IMG/VR virus record: IMGVR_UViG_3300007735_000791
Span: 23,102 to 87,101 of that record
DNA from: a virus
Length of the DNA stretch: 64,000 nucleotides
Strand: one strand, 5' to 3'
The notes below the pieces were generated by a model. It was not told where the DNA came from. It searched no databases and worked only from the letters and a program-made list of their open reading frames with translations. Shown here in pieces: positions 35,067-43,658 of this stretch (the first letter of the stretch is position 1; each line of letters begins with the position of its first letter). A program made the position numbers and the translations under genes.

Positions 35067-35465
35067 ATGGATTGGCGTGAGCATGCTTTGTGTAAAGGAA
35101 AACTTGTAGATATCTGGTATCCGCCACTAGAAGCAGATAATCAAGAACAATATCACGCAGTCGCTCGTGAAGTTTGTAACATTTGTCCTGTATGGAAAGA
35201 ATGTCTTAAAGATGGTATTGATGAAAGTTGGGGAATGTGGGGAGGTTTAACTACTCTTGAAAGGAGTGTGTTTAAAAGTAAACCAAAGAAAACCGCACTA
35301 AGACCGCATAGCACACCAACAAGATATAGACAAGGCTGTCGTTGTGTTGAATGCGTTACAGTTCATACAAACGTTATGAAACAAAATAAAAATATTAACG
35401 TTGTACCAAATTGTGGAGATAAAGATTTTGATTTGTTTACAATTTTATACCAACTTCTCCAATAA
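35067..35465 (+). CDS. whiB: WhiB-like transcription regulator 1
   Basis: 132-aa WhiB protein. Cluster cysteines C9, C37, C40 and C46 (C...CNIC...C spacing typical of WhiB) and the GMWGG turn at residues 56-60. It binds a [4Fe-4S] cluster and, in actinobacteria, acts with the main sigma factor to regulate promoters. A C-terminal basic region (FKSKPKK) and a second cysteine pair (CRCVEC) are extra. WhiB proteins are an actinobacterial mark, so this supports the host assignment. Probably reprograms host or phage transcription. Confidence 0.88.
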   Translation: MDWREHALCKGKLVDIWYPPLEADNQEQYHAVAREVCNICPVWKECLKDGIDESWGMWGGLTTLERSVFKSKPKKTALRPHSTPTRYRQGCRCVECVTVHTNVMKQNKNINVVPNCGDKDFDLFTILYQLLQ

Positions 35466-35472
35466 TCTTTGC

Positions 35473-35530
35473 TATGCTTTAAGGTGAAGCCGTAACCAAA
35501 GATGCTCGTCATCCGAACGTTACGGCTTCA
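35473..35530 (+). promoter_or_regulatory. Promoter -10 with hairpin at the predicted start
   Basis: TATGCT (35473-35478) followed, from base 35485, by a perfect 12-base hairpin: TGAAGCCGTAAC (35485-35496) and GTTACGGCTTCA (35519-35530). The predicted transcription start coincides with the 5' foot of the stem. A short T-run follows, so part of it could also act as terminator for the WhiB gene. Upstream of the secreted lysozyme. Confidence 0.45.
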
Positions 35531-35556
35531 GTTTTATCCGCCGACAAAAGGAGAGT

Positions 35557-36105
35557 TTGTTGATACGACAATCAATATTTTCATTTATCCTATTCATCGC
35601 AACAACTACAACATCAGCAATTGGACAGCAAGAATTAAATAACGGACTTGTTAAGGAAAGCAAGGAAAGCAAGGTAACTGAAGTACGTGAGTATGCGTAC
35701 GAACACCGATTGGACGAGGCAAAAACTACGACCACATCAATATTGGTTAAAAAAGCCAATGTTACAAATGATGAAAACAGTTGCCCTCAATTTGAAGAAC
35801 TGTTCAAACAATATGGTCTGAAGCCAGCAAAGACTTTTTCATACATTGCTTGGCGAGAATCTAGGTGCCGACCCAATGCGGTAAACGCCAAATGGGACGA
35901 CAAAGGCAATGTGACCTGGACTTTAAACAAAAACGGTTCAATTGACCGCGGATTGTTACAAATTAACTCATCATGGAAAACAGTGGTATCTAAAATTTGT
36001 AAATCCGACTTTGACGACATGGACGTTTTATATGATTTGGACTGCAACCTAAGGGTTGCCAAATATCTTTTTGACAATGGTGGATTAGGTCATTGGGGCA
36101 TGTAA
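35557..36105 (+). CDS. Secreted lysozyme-like muramidase (SLT domain)
   Basis: 182-aa protein with a TTG start (35557, or the TTG at 35560) behind AAAAGGAGAG. A signal-peptide-like N-terminus (IRQSIFSFILFIATTTTSAIG) precedes a spacer and an SLT/lysozyme domain: FSYIAWRESRCRP (catalytic Glu near residue 101), GSIDRGLLQINSSW, DLDCNLRVAKYLF. Four cysteines may form disulfides, as expected outside the cell. It could be a Sec-exported endolysin or lysis factor. Shares the WRESR motif with the tail lysin. Confidence 0.72.
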   Translation: MLIRQSIFSFILFIATTTTSAIGQQELNNGLVKESKESKVTEVREYAYEHRLDEAKTTTTSILVKKANVTNDENSCPQFEELFKQYGLKPAKTFSYIAWRESRCRPNAVNAKWDDKGNVTWTLNKNGSIDRGLLQINSSWKTVVSKICKSDFDDMDVLYDLDCNLRVAKYLFDNGGLGHWGM

Positions 36106-36147
36106 CATTGTAGTCAAGTTAACAAAACGACCACATAGGAGAATAAA

Positions 36148-36372
36148 ATGGTTAATCAAATCGTAGACGTAGATAATCTTTGCGGTACAGCAGAGGCTGC
36201 CGCTGTCCTTGGAGTGTTGAAACAGCGTATTCACACGTTGCGAAAACGACCAGACTTCCCACAACCGATTGTTGTTCTTGCCGCAACACCTCTTTGGGAC
36301 AAAACTGCCCTTCTTGAGTTTAAGAATGGTTGGAAAAAGACGACCACACAAGAAGTAACAATTACAGAGTAA
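36148..36372 (+). CDS. Excisionase/AlpA-like helix-turn-helix protein
   Basis: 74-aa protein with GGAG at a good distance. LCGTAEAAAVLGVLKQRIHTLRKRPDFPQPIVVLAATPLWDKTALLEF is the HTH_17 pattern: helix-turn-helix, then P-x-P..., then W (wing) and helix. Such proteins regulate phage or excision genes. Overlaps the glycosyltransferase start by one base (TAATG). Confidence 0.7.
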   Translation: MVNQIVDVDNLCGTAEAAAVLGVLKQRIHTLRKRPDFPQPIVVLAATPLWDKTALLEFKNGWKKTTTQEVTITE

Positions 36373-37445
36373 TGCGTATAGGGATTGTTTCGGGAGACCG
36401 AATACATCCTGCAAAATCACCTGATGGACAAGCGCATTGGGGAGGTGCTGGTTGGGTTCGTCTTGGTCAATATTTGCCCCACTTTGGCAACGACGTAGTT
36501 CTTGGAACTTTAGTTTGGTATTACAAAAAGTTTAAAGTTATTGATGACGCTCGCGAAATGCACGATGTAGACGTCATTATCTTGCAACGTTTGATGCACG
36601 ATGGTTTAACAGAACACATTAAACTGGCTAAACAGGCTGGACAGGTAATAATCAACGACGTAGACGATTGGTACTGGGGTCTTGACCCTAGCAACAATGC
36701 TTGGAAAGCATCTCACCCAAAACACAATAAAAAAGAAAACACTTACTTTTACAGGTCAATCATTTCCGCAAGTTCTCTCGTAACAACTTCTACGCCGTTT
36801 TTATATGAAAAGATGAAAGAATGGAATAAAAACGTATTGTTGTTACCAAACACTGTAGATACTAAAGCGTTCAAAAAACACGACCACACAAAGAACAAGG
36901 ATGTAGTTATTGGTTGGGCTGGGTCTACTGCTCATAGAAGTAAAGACCTACAAGTTCTTAGTGGGGTTTTACCCTCGTTTAATGATACGACCACGCAGGT
37001 TTCGTACTTACACGCTGGTCATCATGATAGTTCTCCACATTTCGCAGATGAAATAGGATTGTCAAAAGAAAAAGTTAGAACTTTGCCTATTTGCGACCCA
37101 GACAAGTACCCAGAAATGTTTCAAATGGACATTGGCATTGCGCCGTTGCGGGACTTTCCGTTTAATCACGCAAAGTCTGAAATAAAACTGTTGGAATACT
37201 CAGCCAGTGGCATTCCGTGGATTGCTTCGGCGTTGCCTTCGTACACGTCTCTTGTCAAAGAGTTTGGTATGGGTCGTACAGCCAAACGTCCTCACGATTG
37301 GATTAGAAACCTAAAACAACTCGTTGGTTCTCGCTTGTTGAGACAAGAGGAAGGAGAACGTCTACACGAGTTGGTCAAGAAACGTGACGTGACCATAGGT
37401 GGCGCAAGGTGGCGCGAGGTTTTGGAGAACCTTCAATCCAAATAA
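36372..37445 (+). CDS. GT-B glycosyltransferase (GT4-like)
   Basis: 357-aa protein started at the ATG overlapping the upstream stop. N-terminal MRIGIVSGDRIHPAKSPDGQAHWGGAGWVRLGQYLP and IILQRLMHDG; C-terminal domain with VVIGWAGSTAHRSKDLQVL and DIGIAPLRDFPFNHAKSEIKLLEYSASGIPWIAS, the acceptor/nucleotide E-x7-E site of GT4 enzymes. It may glycosylate DNA bases, virion proteins or host surface. A separate sugar operon lies at 59.9-62.0 kb. Confidence 0.78.
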   Translation: MRIGIVSGDRIHPAKSPDGQAHWGGAGWVRLGQYLPHFGNDVVLGTLVWYYKKFKVIDDAREMHDVDVIILQRLMHDGLTEHIKLAKQAGQVIINDVDDWYWGLDPSNNAWKASHPKHNKKENTYFYRSIISASSLVTTSTPFLYEKMKEWNKNVLLLPNTVDTKAFKKHDHTKNKDVVIGWAGSTAHRSKDLQVLSGVLPSFNDTTTQVSYLHAGHHDSSPHFADEIGLSKEKVRTLPICDPDKYPEMFQMDIGIAPLRDFPFNHAKSEIKLLEYSASGIPWIASALPSYTSLVKEFGMGRTAKRPHDWIRNLKQLVGSRLLRQEEGERLHELVKKRDVTIGGARWREVLENLQSK

Positions 37446-37451
37446 TACACT

Positions 37452-37467
37452 TGTGACCAACGTCACT
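37452..37467 (+). promoter_or_regulatory. CRP-like palindrome abutting a phage promoter
   Basis: TGTGA-CCAACG-TCACT, one mismatch from the CRP/GlxR consensus TGTGA-N6-TCACA. Its right edge shares one base with the -35 box; the centre is about 42 bases before the predicted start, the class II position. Confidence 0.4.
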
Positions 37468-37496
37468 TGGTGACAGAGGGTTGGTATTGTTACTGT
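37467..37496 (+). promoter_or_regulatory. TTGGTGACA-type phage promoter
   Basis: -35 TTGGTG (37467-37472), -10 TACTGT (37491-37496), spacer 18 bases. First of a family of at least 12 in 37.5-50.8 kb. Drives the SNF2 gene at 37526. Confidence 0.6.
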
Positions 37497-37525
37497 GGAG
37501 TTAGGACACAGAAAGGGGTTACGCC

Positions 37526-39433
37526 ATGTCTAATCTTGCGATACTTACAAAACAGCAAGTTCAAATCAAAGAAGCACTTAAACTTCGTAGTGCGCCTTTA
37601 GGTCTACTGGAGACGGACGTAGATGATTGGATTAAAGCCAACTCCCTAGACGAACTTACTTACAATAGTGCCACTGACTTGTTGGACTATTTGGAAGTCT
37701 TGCCAGTTACTCGTCTTGCCTCGCAAGCACACTTGCCAATGAAGGCAAGTCGTATTCTTGTAAACAAACGTAAAGACAACTGTACCCTTTGCGGAGAGCC
37801 AGTGTTGTCAGGCTTGGGATTACACGTGTTTCATGACGCCAGTTGGCATACGTACCACAACAGCCAAGATTGCCCTGCTGTCACTGAATTGCCTGAATTA
37901 AAATGGGATAGCGCGTCTTTGATGACAGACCTAGAAATGTTTGTCTTTGGCTTAGAGCGTATGCCAAGCGTAGTTTCAATGTCGTCTGAATTGGTAGAAC
38001 TATCAAAAGCACAGGACGCAAACTTATCTTTTGACCTAGAACTTCCACTACTTCCATTTCAACGCGCTGGAGTGAAGTACGCGCTGGAAACGAGGCGTGT
38101 GTTACTCGCAGACAGCATGGGATTGGGCAAAACTTGTCAAGGTATTGCCCTTGCCCTTGATACCAAAATGCGTAATGGTAAAACTATTGTCGTAGTACCT
38201 CCGCACCTCCGCCTCCAATGGATAAAGGAGTGTCGCCGTTTTGCGCCAAAGTTAATGGTGGCGACAGTTACTGGACGTAAACCATATTCTTTGCCAAAAC
38301 ATGACGTACTGGTCATTGGTGACAGCGTAGTCAATGCTTGGGCAAACAAGTTGGCAGGAAAGTTTGACACTTTAATTGTGGACGAAGCGCACAGCATTAA
38401 AAACGAAAAGGCTGGACGCACCAAAGGAGTTCGTTACCTTGCCAATAGTATTCCTGCTAATGGGATTATTGCCCTCATGTCGGGCACTTTGACGCCTAAT
38501 CGTCCAAGTGAGTTGCTCAGTCCATTAAAGATTATTGGACGTTTGGACAACGTGTTTGGCTCGCGTAAAGAGTTCTTGGTCAAGTATTGTGACTATCAGT
38601 TGTTGCCTAATGGTTTTCCAAATCGCAATGGCGCGAGCAACACAACAGAACTCAACACTATCTTGCGCGGTACTTGTATGGTACGCAGGCGCAAAGAGGA
38701 CGTTCTTAAAGACCTTCCGTTGAAACGCCGAGCGCAAATTGACGTAGAACTACAAGAAGCAGAGATGTCTGTGTATCGCACTGCTGAACGTGACTTCTTG
38801 AAGTGGGTCTTGGAAACTTACGGTAAAGACGCACACGAACGCGCTGGTAAGGCTGAAGTCATTACGCGCATGAACAAGTTGCGCGAAATCTTGGGTATCG
38901 CAAAAGTACGCACAGTTGTTGAGCATATTAACTCACTGTTGAGCGAGGGAGAGCAAGTAGTGGTGTTTGGATATCACCGCAAAGTGTTAGACGCTCTCAA
39001 AGAAAAGTTGAACGAGCATGGTGTTGTAATGGTTGCTGGAGGTTCTACGCCTGAAGCCAAGCAACGCTACGTGGAGATGTTTAATAACAAACAAGTAAAA
39101 GTGTTCATTGGACAGTACGAGAGTGCTGGCAGTGGATTAAACCTAACTTCAGCCTCGCACGTGGTACTCGCAGAAATGCCGTACAGTCCTTCAACTGGAC
39201 AACAAGCAGAGGATAGGTGTCACAGGATTGGTCAAGTCAATCCAGTGGTCTCGTGGTGGATTACCGCAGTTGATAACGATAACCACACTATTGACATGAG
39301 GCTATGGGACTTGCTGAACAACAAGGCTGAAGTCACGTCAGCAATCATGGACGGTTGGGCAGAGAACCTTAACGCAGACGCAGGCACTGTGACAGCACAA
39401 CTGTTGAAAGACATGCTCAAGGACTTCAGGTAA
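37526..39433 (+). CDS. SNF2-family helicase 2 (HepA/SMARCAL1-like)
   Basis: 635-aa SF2 ATPase. A cysteine motif CTLCGEPVLSGLGLHVFHDASWHTYHN near residues 90-118 may bind zinc. Motor: LLADSMGLGKTCQGIALAL near 193-211 (motif I), TLIVDEAHSIKNE near 281-293 (motif II DEAH), MSGTLTPN near 317 and, in the second lobe, FIGQYESAGSGLNLTSASHVVLAEMPYSPSTGQQAEDRCHRIGQ, the standard Q-x-x-x-R-x-x-R-I-G-Q motif VI. It has the profile of fork-remodelling helicases. Member of the TTGGTGACA promoter group. Confidence 0.85.
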   Translation: MSNLAILTKQQVQIKEALKLRSAPLGLLETDVDDWIKANSLDELTYNSATDLLDYLEVLPVTRLASQAHLPMKASRILVNKRKDNCTLCGEPVLSGLGLHVFHDASWHTYHNSQDCPAVTELPELKWDSASLMTDLEMFVFGLERMPSVVSMSSELVELSKAQDANLSFDLELPLLPFQRAGVKYALETRRVLLADSMGLGKTCQGIALALDTKMRNGKTIVVVPPHLRLQWIKECRRFAPKLMVATVTGRKPYSLPKHDVLVIGDSVVNAWANKLAGKFDTLIVDEAHSIKNEKAGRTKGVRYLANSIPANGIIALMSGTLTPNRPSELLSPLKIIGRLDNVFGSRKEFLVKYCDYQLLPNGFPNRNGASNTTELNTILRGTCMVRRRKEDVLKDLPLKRRAQIDVELQEAEMSVYRTAERDFLKWVLETYGKDAHERAGKAEVITRMNKLREILGIAKVRTVVEHINSLLSEGEQVVVFGYHRKVLDALKEKLNEHGVVMVAGGSTPEAKQRYVEMFNNKQVKVFIGQYESAGSGLNLTSASHVVLAEMPYSPSTGQQAEDRCHRIGQVNPVVSWWITAVDNDNHTIDMRLWDLLNNKAEVTSAIMDGWAENLNADAGTVTAQLLKDMLKDFR

Positions 39434-39451
39434 GCCTTAAATCTAAGGCAC

Positions 39452-39481
39452 TTGATGACGACAATAACATTATGTTAGTGT
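39452..39481 (+). promoter_or_regulatory. TTGATGACG-type phage promoter
   Basis: -35 TTGATG (39452), -10 TAGTGT (39476-39481), same 18-base spacer. Upstream of the DUF932 gene. Confidence 0.55.
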
Positions 39482-39509
39482 TACTAATAACAACCAAAGG
39501 AGAAACAAA

Positions 39510-40517
39510 ATGAGTAAAGAAACTTACGAATGGTTAAACAAGTATTGCCTTATCGGTTATACAGGACAACGTGGTAATGCTTGGCACTACCGCAAAGACG
39601 TACAGAGTGACGAACCTAATCACTACGAAAGCGCAATTCCAGTTGAGGACGTAATCAGGCGTCTGTTTTCGTGGGAGGCTCAAGAAGCACCAGTGTTTGT
39701 CAAATGGAACGACAACTACCGCTTGGAGACTGACCGCAAAGCCATTGTTCGCTCTGACAACGGAGATGTTCTTGGCATGTTCAAGGACAGTTACGCTATT
39801 CACCAATACAAAGAATGGCTCATTGAAAGCGTGTCGCACTTGTTAGATGATGACCTGAACATTGGAAGCGCAGGCATTTTGAAAAACGGTGCTATTAGTT
39901 TTGTCAGTGTTGAAATGCCTGAGACTATCAAAGTTCTTGATGGTTTCTCAGTACGACCTATGTTGCTCGCAACTACAAGCCACAACGGTTCTATCAGCAC
40001 AACCTTCAAACAAGTCAGCACTCGTGTTGAGTGTGACAACTTGTTGGCTCGTGCGCTGAGCGAAAAGACTGAGGAGTTTCGCGCTCGCCACAGCAAGAAC
40101 AGCAACTTCCGTCTCCAAAGCGTACGTGATGCTCTTGGTTTCGTACACCAAATGACAGACGACATAGTTGCTGAGGTAACTAAATATGTCAATATCAAAG
40201 TGTCTGACCGCGAGTGGCAAGCAATCGTTGAAAAACTCATGCCAGTAAACACTGACGCAAATGTAGCAAAGCAAGCAATCTCACGTGTTGAGAACAAACA
40301 AGAGCGCATTAAAGAGTTGTATCGCAATGACCCACGTGTCGCCCCGTTTCAAGGAACAGCACTTGGTGTAATCCAAGCCTTCAACACTTTCAATCAACAC
40401 TTGGTTGGCAAAGATGAGAACCGCGTTGAGCGTAACATGATGAACGCGCTCACAGGAAAAGTCACAGTACAAGACCGTTCGGTCATGGAAGCGATTGACA
40501 AGTTGGTCTTACTGTGA
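39510..40517 (+). CDS. DUF932 phage protein
   Basis: 335-aa protein of the DUF932/LGT (TIGR03299-like) class that occurs in many phages and plasmids. The layout matches: GDVLGMFKDSYAIHQY near the first third, DGFSVRPMLLATTSHNGSISTTFKQVSTRVECDNLLARAL in the middle and SVRDALGFVHQMTDDIVAEV later. Function is unknown; often thought to be linked with DNA metabolism. Good AAAGGAG site. Confidence 0.85.
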   Translation: MSKETYEWLNKYCLIGYTGQRGNAWHYRKDVQSDEPNHYESAIPVEDVIRRLFSWEAQEAPVFVKWNDNYRLETDRKAIVRSDNGDVLGMFKDSYAIHQYKEWLIESVSHLLDDDLNIGSAGILKNGAISFVSVEMPETIKVLDGFSVRPMLLATTSHNGSISTTFKQVSTRVECDNLLARALSEKTEEFRARHSKNSNFRLQSVRDALGFVHQMTDDIVAEVTKYVNIKVSDREWQAIVEKLMPVNTDANVAKQAISRVENKQERIKELYRNDPRVAPFQGTALGVIQAFNTFNQHLVGKDENRVERNMMNALTGKVTVQDRSVMEAIDKLVLL

Positions 40518-40825
40518 CCGATATGAGCCAAGTTACTTGGCAAATTGAAGCGAAGTGCGCTGGGAAACCAACCACTTTGTTTTTTTTTGAAGTAGGTGCT
40601 GGAGGACAACACCAGTATTCCAAAATGTACAAAGAGGCTCGCAGTATCTGTATGGGTTGTGTAGTGGCAAAGAAGTGTTACGACTTTGCTGTAGACCACA
40701 ACGAGGAGTACGGAGTGTGGGGAGGAGTGAACTTTGCTCAACGCCACAAATACGGTAAGAAGTATCGCGCAAGCATGTTAAACAAACAGCACGAGGACTT
40801 CATGAAAGAATACACAAACCAATAA
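40514..40825 (+). CDS. whiB: WhiB-like transcription regulator 2
   Basis: 103-aa WhiB protein: cysteines C15, C46, C49 and C55 and GVWGG at residues 67-71. GTG start overlaps the DUF932 stop; an ATG at 40523 is the alternative. Like the first copy it should carry a [4Fe-4S] cluster and act on transcription. Two WhiB genes in one phage raises the question of different target promoters. Confidence 0.85.
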   Translation: MTDMSQVTWQIEAKCAGKPTTLFFFEVGAGGQHQYSKMYKEARSICMGCVVAKKCYDFAVDHNEEYGVWGGVNFAQRHKYGKKYRASMLNKQHEDFMKEYTNQ

Positions 40826-40834
40826 GTTACGCAT

Positions 40835-40864
40835 TTGGAGACAAGAGCCTTCAAATGTTAAAGT
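40835..40864 (+). promoter_or_regulatory. TTGGAGACA-type phage promoter
   Basis: -35 TTGGAG (40835), -10 TAAAGT (40859-40864), 18-base spacer. Drives the small gene block from 40893. Confidence 0.5.
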
Positions 40865-40892
40865 TACATTAAAGACACCATAGGAGGTAGTC

Positions 40893-41141
40893 ATGAGTAA
40901 TTACACACTAGACAAAAACAATGTAGTTTTCGCAGAAAAGTACATGGGAGACGGTAAGTATGCCAAAACATACAGCCGTTATCGCATTATCAAAACGTGG
41001 AAAAAAAGCACCTTACTTACTAAGGTAAACATAGCAACACGCAATGGTTGGATTGTCACACACTGGACAACACATGCTGGCTTTTTTCCTTCGGCACTTC
41101 TCGTCAAAACGTACCTATGCGACACAGATGAGGCAATGTGA
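40893..41141 (+). CDS. Unknown small protein
   Basis: 82-aa protein with a strong GGAGG site. Basic middle (KTYSRYRIIKTWKKSTLLTKVN) and aromatic-rich second half (WIVTHWTTHAGFFP). Ends in a GTGA overlap. No family recognised. Confidence 0.5.
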   Translation: MSNYTLDKNNVVFAEKYMGDGKYAKTYSRYRIIKTWKKSTLLTKVNIATRNGWIVTHWTTHAGFFPSALLVKTYLCDTDEAM

Positions 41142-41389
41142 TTGAGAACAGCGAGTATTTTGCTAACTTAAAACGTTGGGACGTTTTGGACTGGTTTAAT
41201 ACGTTGCTAATTCGTGTGTCTATGACATACAACGAAAAAGAACGTTTGATGTTGTTTTCAGAGATTGGAAGTCTTACTGACTTCTATCCTGAGTTTCGTC
41301 CTTACGCTCGCAAGGCAGGAGTGCCTCGCATTTTGCCCGACAATTATCCAAGCACTTTAGGAGATACTTATGAAATTATCACGCAATAA
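41138..41389 (+). CDS. Unknown small protein, GTG start
   Basis: 83-aa helical protein; GTG overlaps the previous TGA. Overlaps the next gene by 20 bases. No family recognised. Confidence 0.45.
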   Translation: MIENSEYFANLKRWDVLDWFNTLLIRVSMTYNEKERLMLFSEIGSLTDFYPEFRPYARKAGVPRILPDNYPSTLGDTYEIITQ

Positions 41390-41702
41390 ACCAACTCCAA
41401 AAAACCACTTTCGTTGGACTGTCAAATGGGTCAATGCTTACACTGAGGACACCGTTAAAACAGCAGAGGAAGCAGTTGTGGAGGCTCTAGGAGACTTAGA
41501 GGACGCAATTAAAAACGTTGGCTTTGGCACTAATCAGTTTGTTGTTACAGACAACGACACTGGTGACGTGATAGTTATTGGTTCTGACGTTGCGTTGGAC
41601 AGGGTTAATCAAATTAACACCATTATTAACGTAGACCAAAGCGTAACTTATGCGCCAACTACAACTGTCTACGTTCAAGATAGTAAAAGGAAAAAGAAAT
41701 GA
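41370..41702 (+). CDS. Unknown small protein
   Basis: 110-aa protein with a basic end (SKRKKK). AGGAG lies 6 bases before its ATG inside the previous gene. Beta-rich second half (VVTDNDTGDVIVIGSDV). Four-base overlap with the next gene. Unknown. Confidence 0.45.
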   Translation: MKLSRNKPTPKNHFRWTVKWVNAYTEDTVKTAEEAVVEALGDLEDAIKNVGFGTNQFVVTDNDTGDVIVIGSDVALDRVNQINTIINVDQSVTYAPTTTVYVQDSKRKKK

Positions 41703-41977
41703 TTACTCGTTATGTACTACACCTGACGTGTAGTAAAGATAATACAGACGGTACTCCACGAAGGCTACAAGTTGTGTACTTGTCGGCAGGTGGAAGTAAT
41801 GTCATTGCTGACAACAAACAACCAACGCACAAAATTACAACTGTGTTGGAAGGGAAGTCGTGTCCATTGGAAGCACCAAAGGACGCACATGCTTTCATTG
41901 TCACTCCAACTTCGTACAACGAGTGGTTGGAGAAAATAGAAAGTCAATATCCACGAAACAAATGGAACAACATATAA
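41699..41977 (+). CDS. Unknown small protein
   Basis: 92-aa beta-rich protein (ITRYVLHLTCSKDNTDGTPRRLQVVYLSAGG). ATGA overlap with the upstream gene. No family recognised. Confidence 0.45.
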   Translation: MITRYVLHLTCSKDNTDGTPRRLQVVYLSAGGSNVIADNKQPTHKITTVLEGKSCPLEAPKDAHAFIVTPTSYNEWLEKIESQYPRNKWNNI

Positions 41978-41991
41978 CAAAGGAGAATAAC

Positions 41992-42636
41992 ATGCCAAAC
42001 CATTGCTCAAACAACCTAACAATCAAAGGTAGCGAAACAGAAGTAAAACGTTTTCGTGAAGCCATTGTGAAACCAATAGAAGGACGCAATCACAGTGAGT
42101 TTGCGATACTACACAATTTGTATCCATGCCCTCTTGAATTGGAGAACATACCAACCATTATTGCCATAGATGATGATGAGAAAGCGCAAGAACAACAGAA
42201 ACTGTATGAAGCAAACATACAGAAGTTTGGTTCTCCGCACGCTTACGATTGGAAGTGTGAAAAGTGGGGAACTAAGTGGGGAGACTATGACGGTTTCATT
42301 ACTTGTGATGTAGAGCCACTAGACAATGGCATGGCTTATATGACGTTATCTTTTTCGTCAGCATGGTCTCCGCCAACCGCAGGGATTGTTCAAGTTTCAA
42401 CATTGTTTCCAACTTTGGAGTTTGTGCTTACCTTTGAGGAAGGTGGCATGGCTTTTATTGGTGGTGTCTCAATTAAGAATGGCGAGACAATAGCAGAACG
42501 TTGGGCAGAGTATCCTCCGTTTCAATCACGAGGTGACATGACTGATGACCAATATGACGATATGTACGAACAACACAATGACAGTCTTTTGAGGCTCATG
42601 GACGAAATTACTGAGGAATTGGCGGTTAGTTTCTAA
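41992..42636 (+). CDS. YubB/Api92-like ferredoxin-fold protein
   Basis: 214-aa protein started at the ATG after AAAGGAG; longer in-frame starts are not supported. MPNHCSNNLTIKGSETEVKRF at the start and YDWKCEKWGTKWGDYD then SFSSAWSPPTAGI are features of the YubB/DUF1281 family found in phages and plasmids (MPNWCxNxLxIxG... WGTKW). Function unknown. Confidence 0.72.
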   Translation: MPNHCSNNLTIKGSETEVKRFREAIVKPIEGRNHSEFAILHNLYPCPLELENIPTIIAIDDDEKAQEQQKLYEANIQKFGSPHAYDWKCEKWGTKWGDYDGFITCDVEPLDNGMAYMTLSFSSAWSPPTAGIVQVSTLFPTLEFVLTFEEGGMAFIGGVSIKNGETIAERWAEYPPFQSRGDMTDDQYDDMYEQHNDSLLRLMDEITEELAVSF

Positions 42637-43223
42637 TGTCAAACACAACAATTACAAAACAAGAATTAAATGACCTTCGTAAATGGTCACGAGGATACGT
42701 TCAAGCCTTGTTGAGCCACGACAAGATATACGAGGGATATGACGAGTTTTATAGTTATGGAACTTACTGGGACGTCAATATACACGCCGTTGGTGAGCCA
42801 AACACAATTCACGTAGTTGCCTATGCTCAAATAATGCGCGAGGACGGTTTCCTAGAAACAAACACGTCTTGTTGGATTGAGGTACAACGCTACAACTTTG
42901 CTGGAGAAGCATTAACAATGAATGAACACAAAACTTCAAACGTTGATATGGTGCTGGTAGATGTACCGCGATTGTACGCATGGAGTGGACGCCAAACATA
43001 TCCAACAACAATGACTTTGTTCTTGGACATTATTGGTTGGAATGATGAATATCTTGGTGGCAAATCAACAGAGCCAATGCCCGACTTGGGATACTTGGAG
43101 GCTGACTTACTGGGGTTGGCTCTTGTGGAATACTCAAACAATACAGAAAAAGTTTACGAGTACCTATCTAACAACTTGTTGAAAGACCAACTGACAATAC
43201 CATTTGATGACAAGAACTCATAA
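42636..43223 (+). CDS. Unknown protein
   Basis: 195-aa acidic protein with a one-base TAATG overlap. Aromatic-rich (EGYDEFYSYGTYWDVNIHAVG, SCWIEVQRYNFAG). A phage promoter and the -10 for the next gene lie inside or just after its end. No family recognised. Confidence 0.5.
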   Translation: MSNTTITKQELNDLRKWSRGYVQALLSHDKIYEGYDEFYSYGTYWDVNIHAVGEPNTIHVVAYAQIMREDGFLETNTSCWIEVQRYNFAGEALTMNEHKTSNVDMVLVDVPRLYAWSGRQTYPTTMTLFLDIIGWNDEYLGGKSTEPMPDLGYLEADLLGLALVEYSNNTEKVYEYLSNNLLKDQLTIPFDDKNS

Positions 43224-43233
43224 GTGTTAATGT
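43204..43233 (+). promoter_or_regulatory. TTGATGACA-type promoter of a leaderless gene
   Basis: -35 TTGATG (43204), -10 TAATGT (43228-43233), 18-base spacer. The ATG at 43240 is 6 bases past the -10, so the mRNA is predicted to start at the codon itself. The -35 lies inside the end of the upstream gene. Confidence 0.6.
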
Positions 43234-43239
43234 AAAAAC

Positions 43240-43446
43240 ATGGACGAATTAAAACTTATTCACGAAACGTTAATTCAACTGGTTGGTGAAATGTGTGAAA
43301 TACACACAGACAGCACTATCTACGAGGACTGCTATGTTCTTGAAGTAACGCCTGACACTGTGTTAGTTGAAGCATACAGCGAAGTAAAAAGCGGTTTGCG
43401 GGAGTTTCTAATACCTTTAGAAACAATACGAGGATTAGACCACTAA
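43240..43446 (+). CDS. Unknown small protein, leaderless
   Basis: 68-aa protein with no ribosome binding site and a promoter -10 6 bases before its ATG. Beta-rich core (YVLEVTPDTVLVEAYSEVKSG) resembles a small barrel. Unknown function. Confidence 0.55.
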   Translation: MDELKLIHETLIQLVGEMCEIHTDSTIYEDCYVLEVTPDTVLVEAYSEVKSGLREFLIPLETIRGLDH

Positions 43447-43460
43447 TTAAAAAAGGGGCA

Positions 43461-43658
43461 ATGATGAAAAACTACACAGACAGCAGACCGCCATTTGTGA
43501 AAGGGGCAGGAAAGCATATTCCAAATCCGCCAAAGAAACGCGAAATACCAATTTTTGAGGACAACATTACGTACGAGGAATGGTGCGAAGCATTAAACCT
43601 TGACCCCAATGATGACGAAAACTCAATCTCATGGTCGGAAATGAGGAACAACCAATGA
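43461..43658 (+). CDS. Unknown small protein
   Basis: 65-aa protein from the first of two adjacent ATGs, after a GGGG-type site. Proline-rich beginning, acidic end (EALNLDPNDDENSISWSEM). Overlaps the next ATG by 4 bases. Unknown. Confidence 0.45.
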   Translation: MMKNYTDSRPPFVKGAGKHIPNPPKKREIPIFEDNITYEEWCEALNLDPNDDENSISWSEMRNNQ

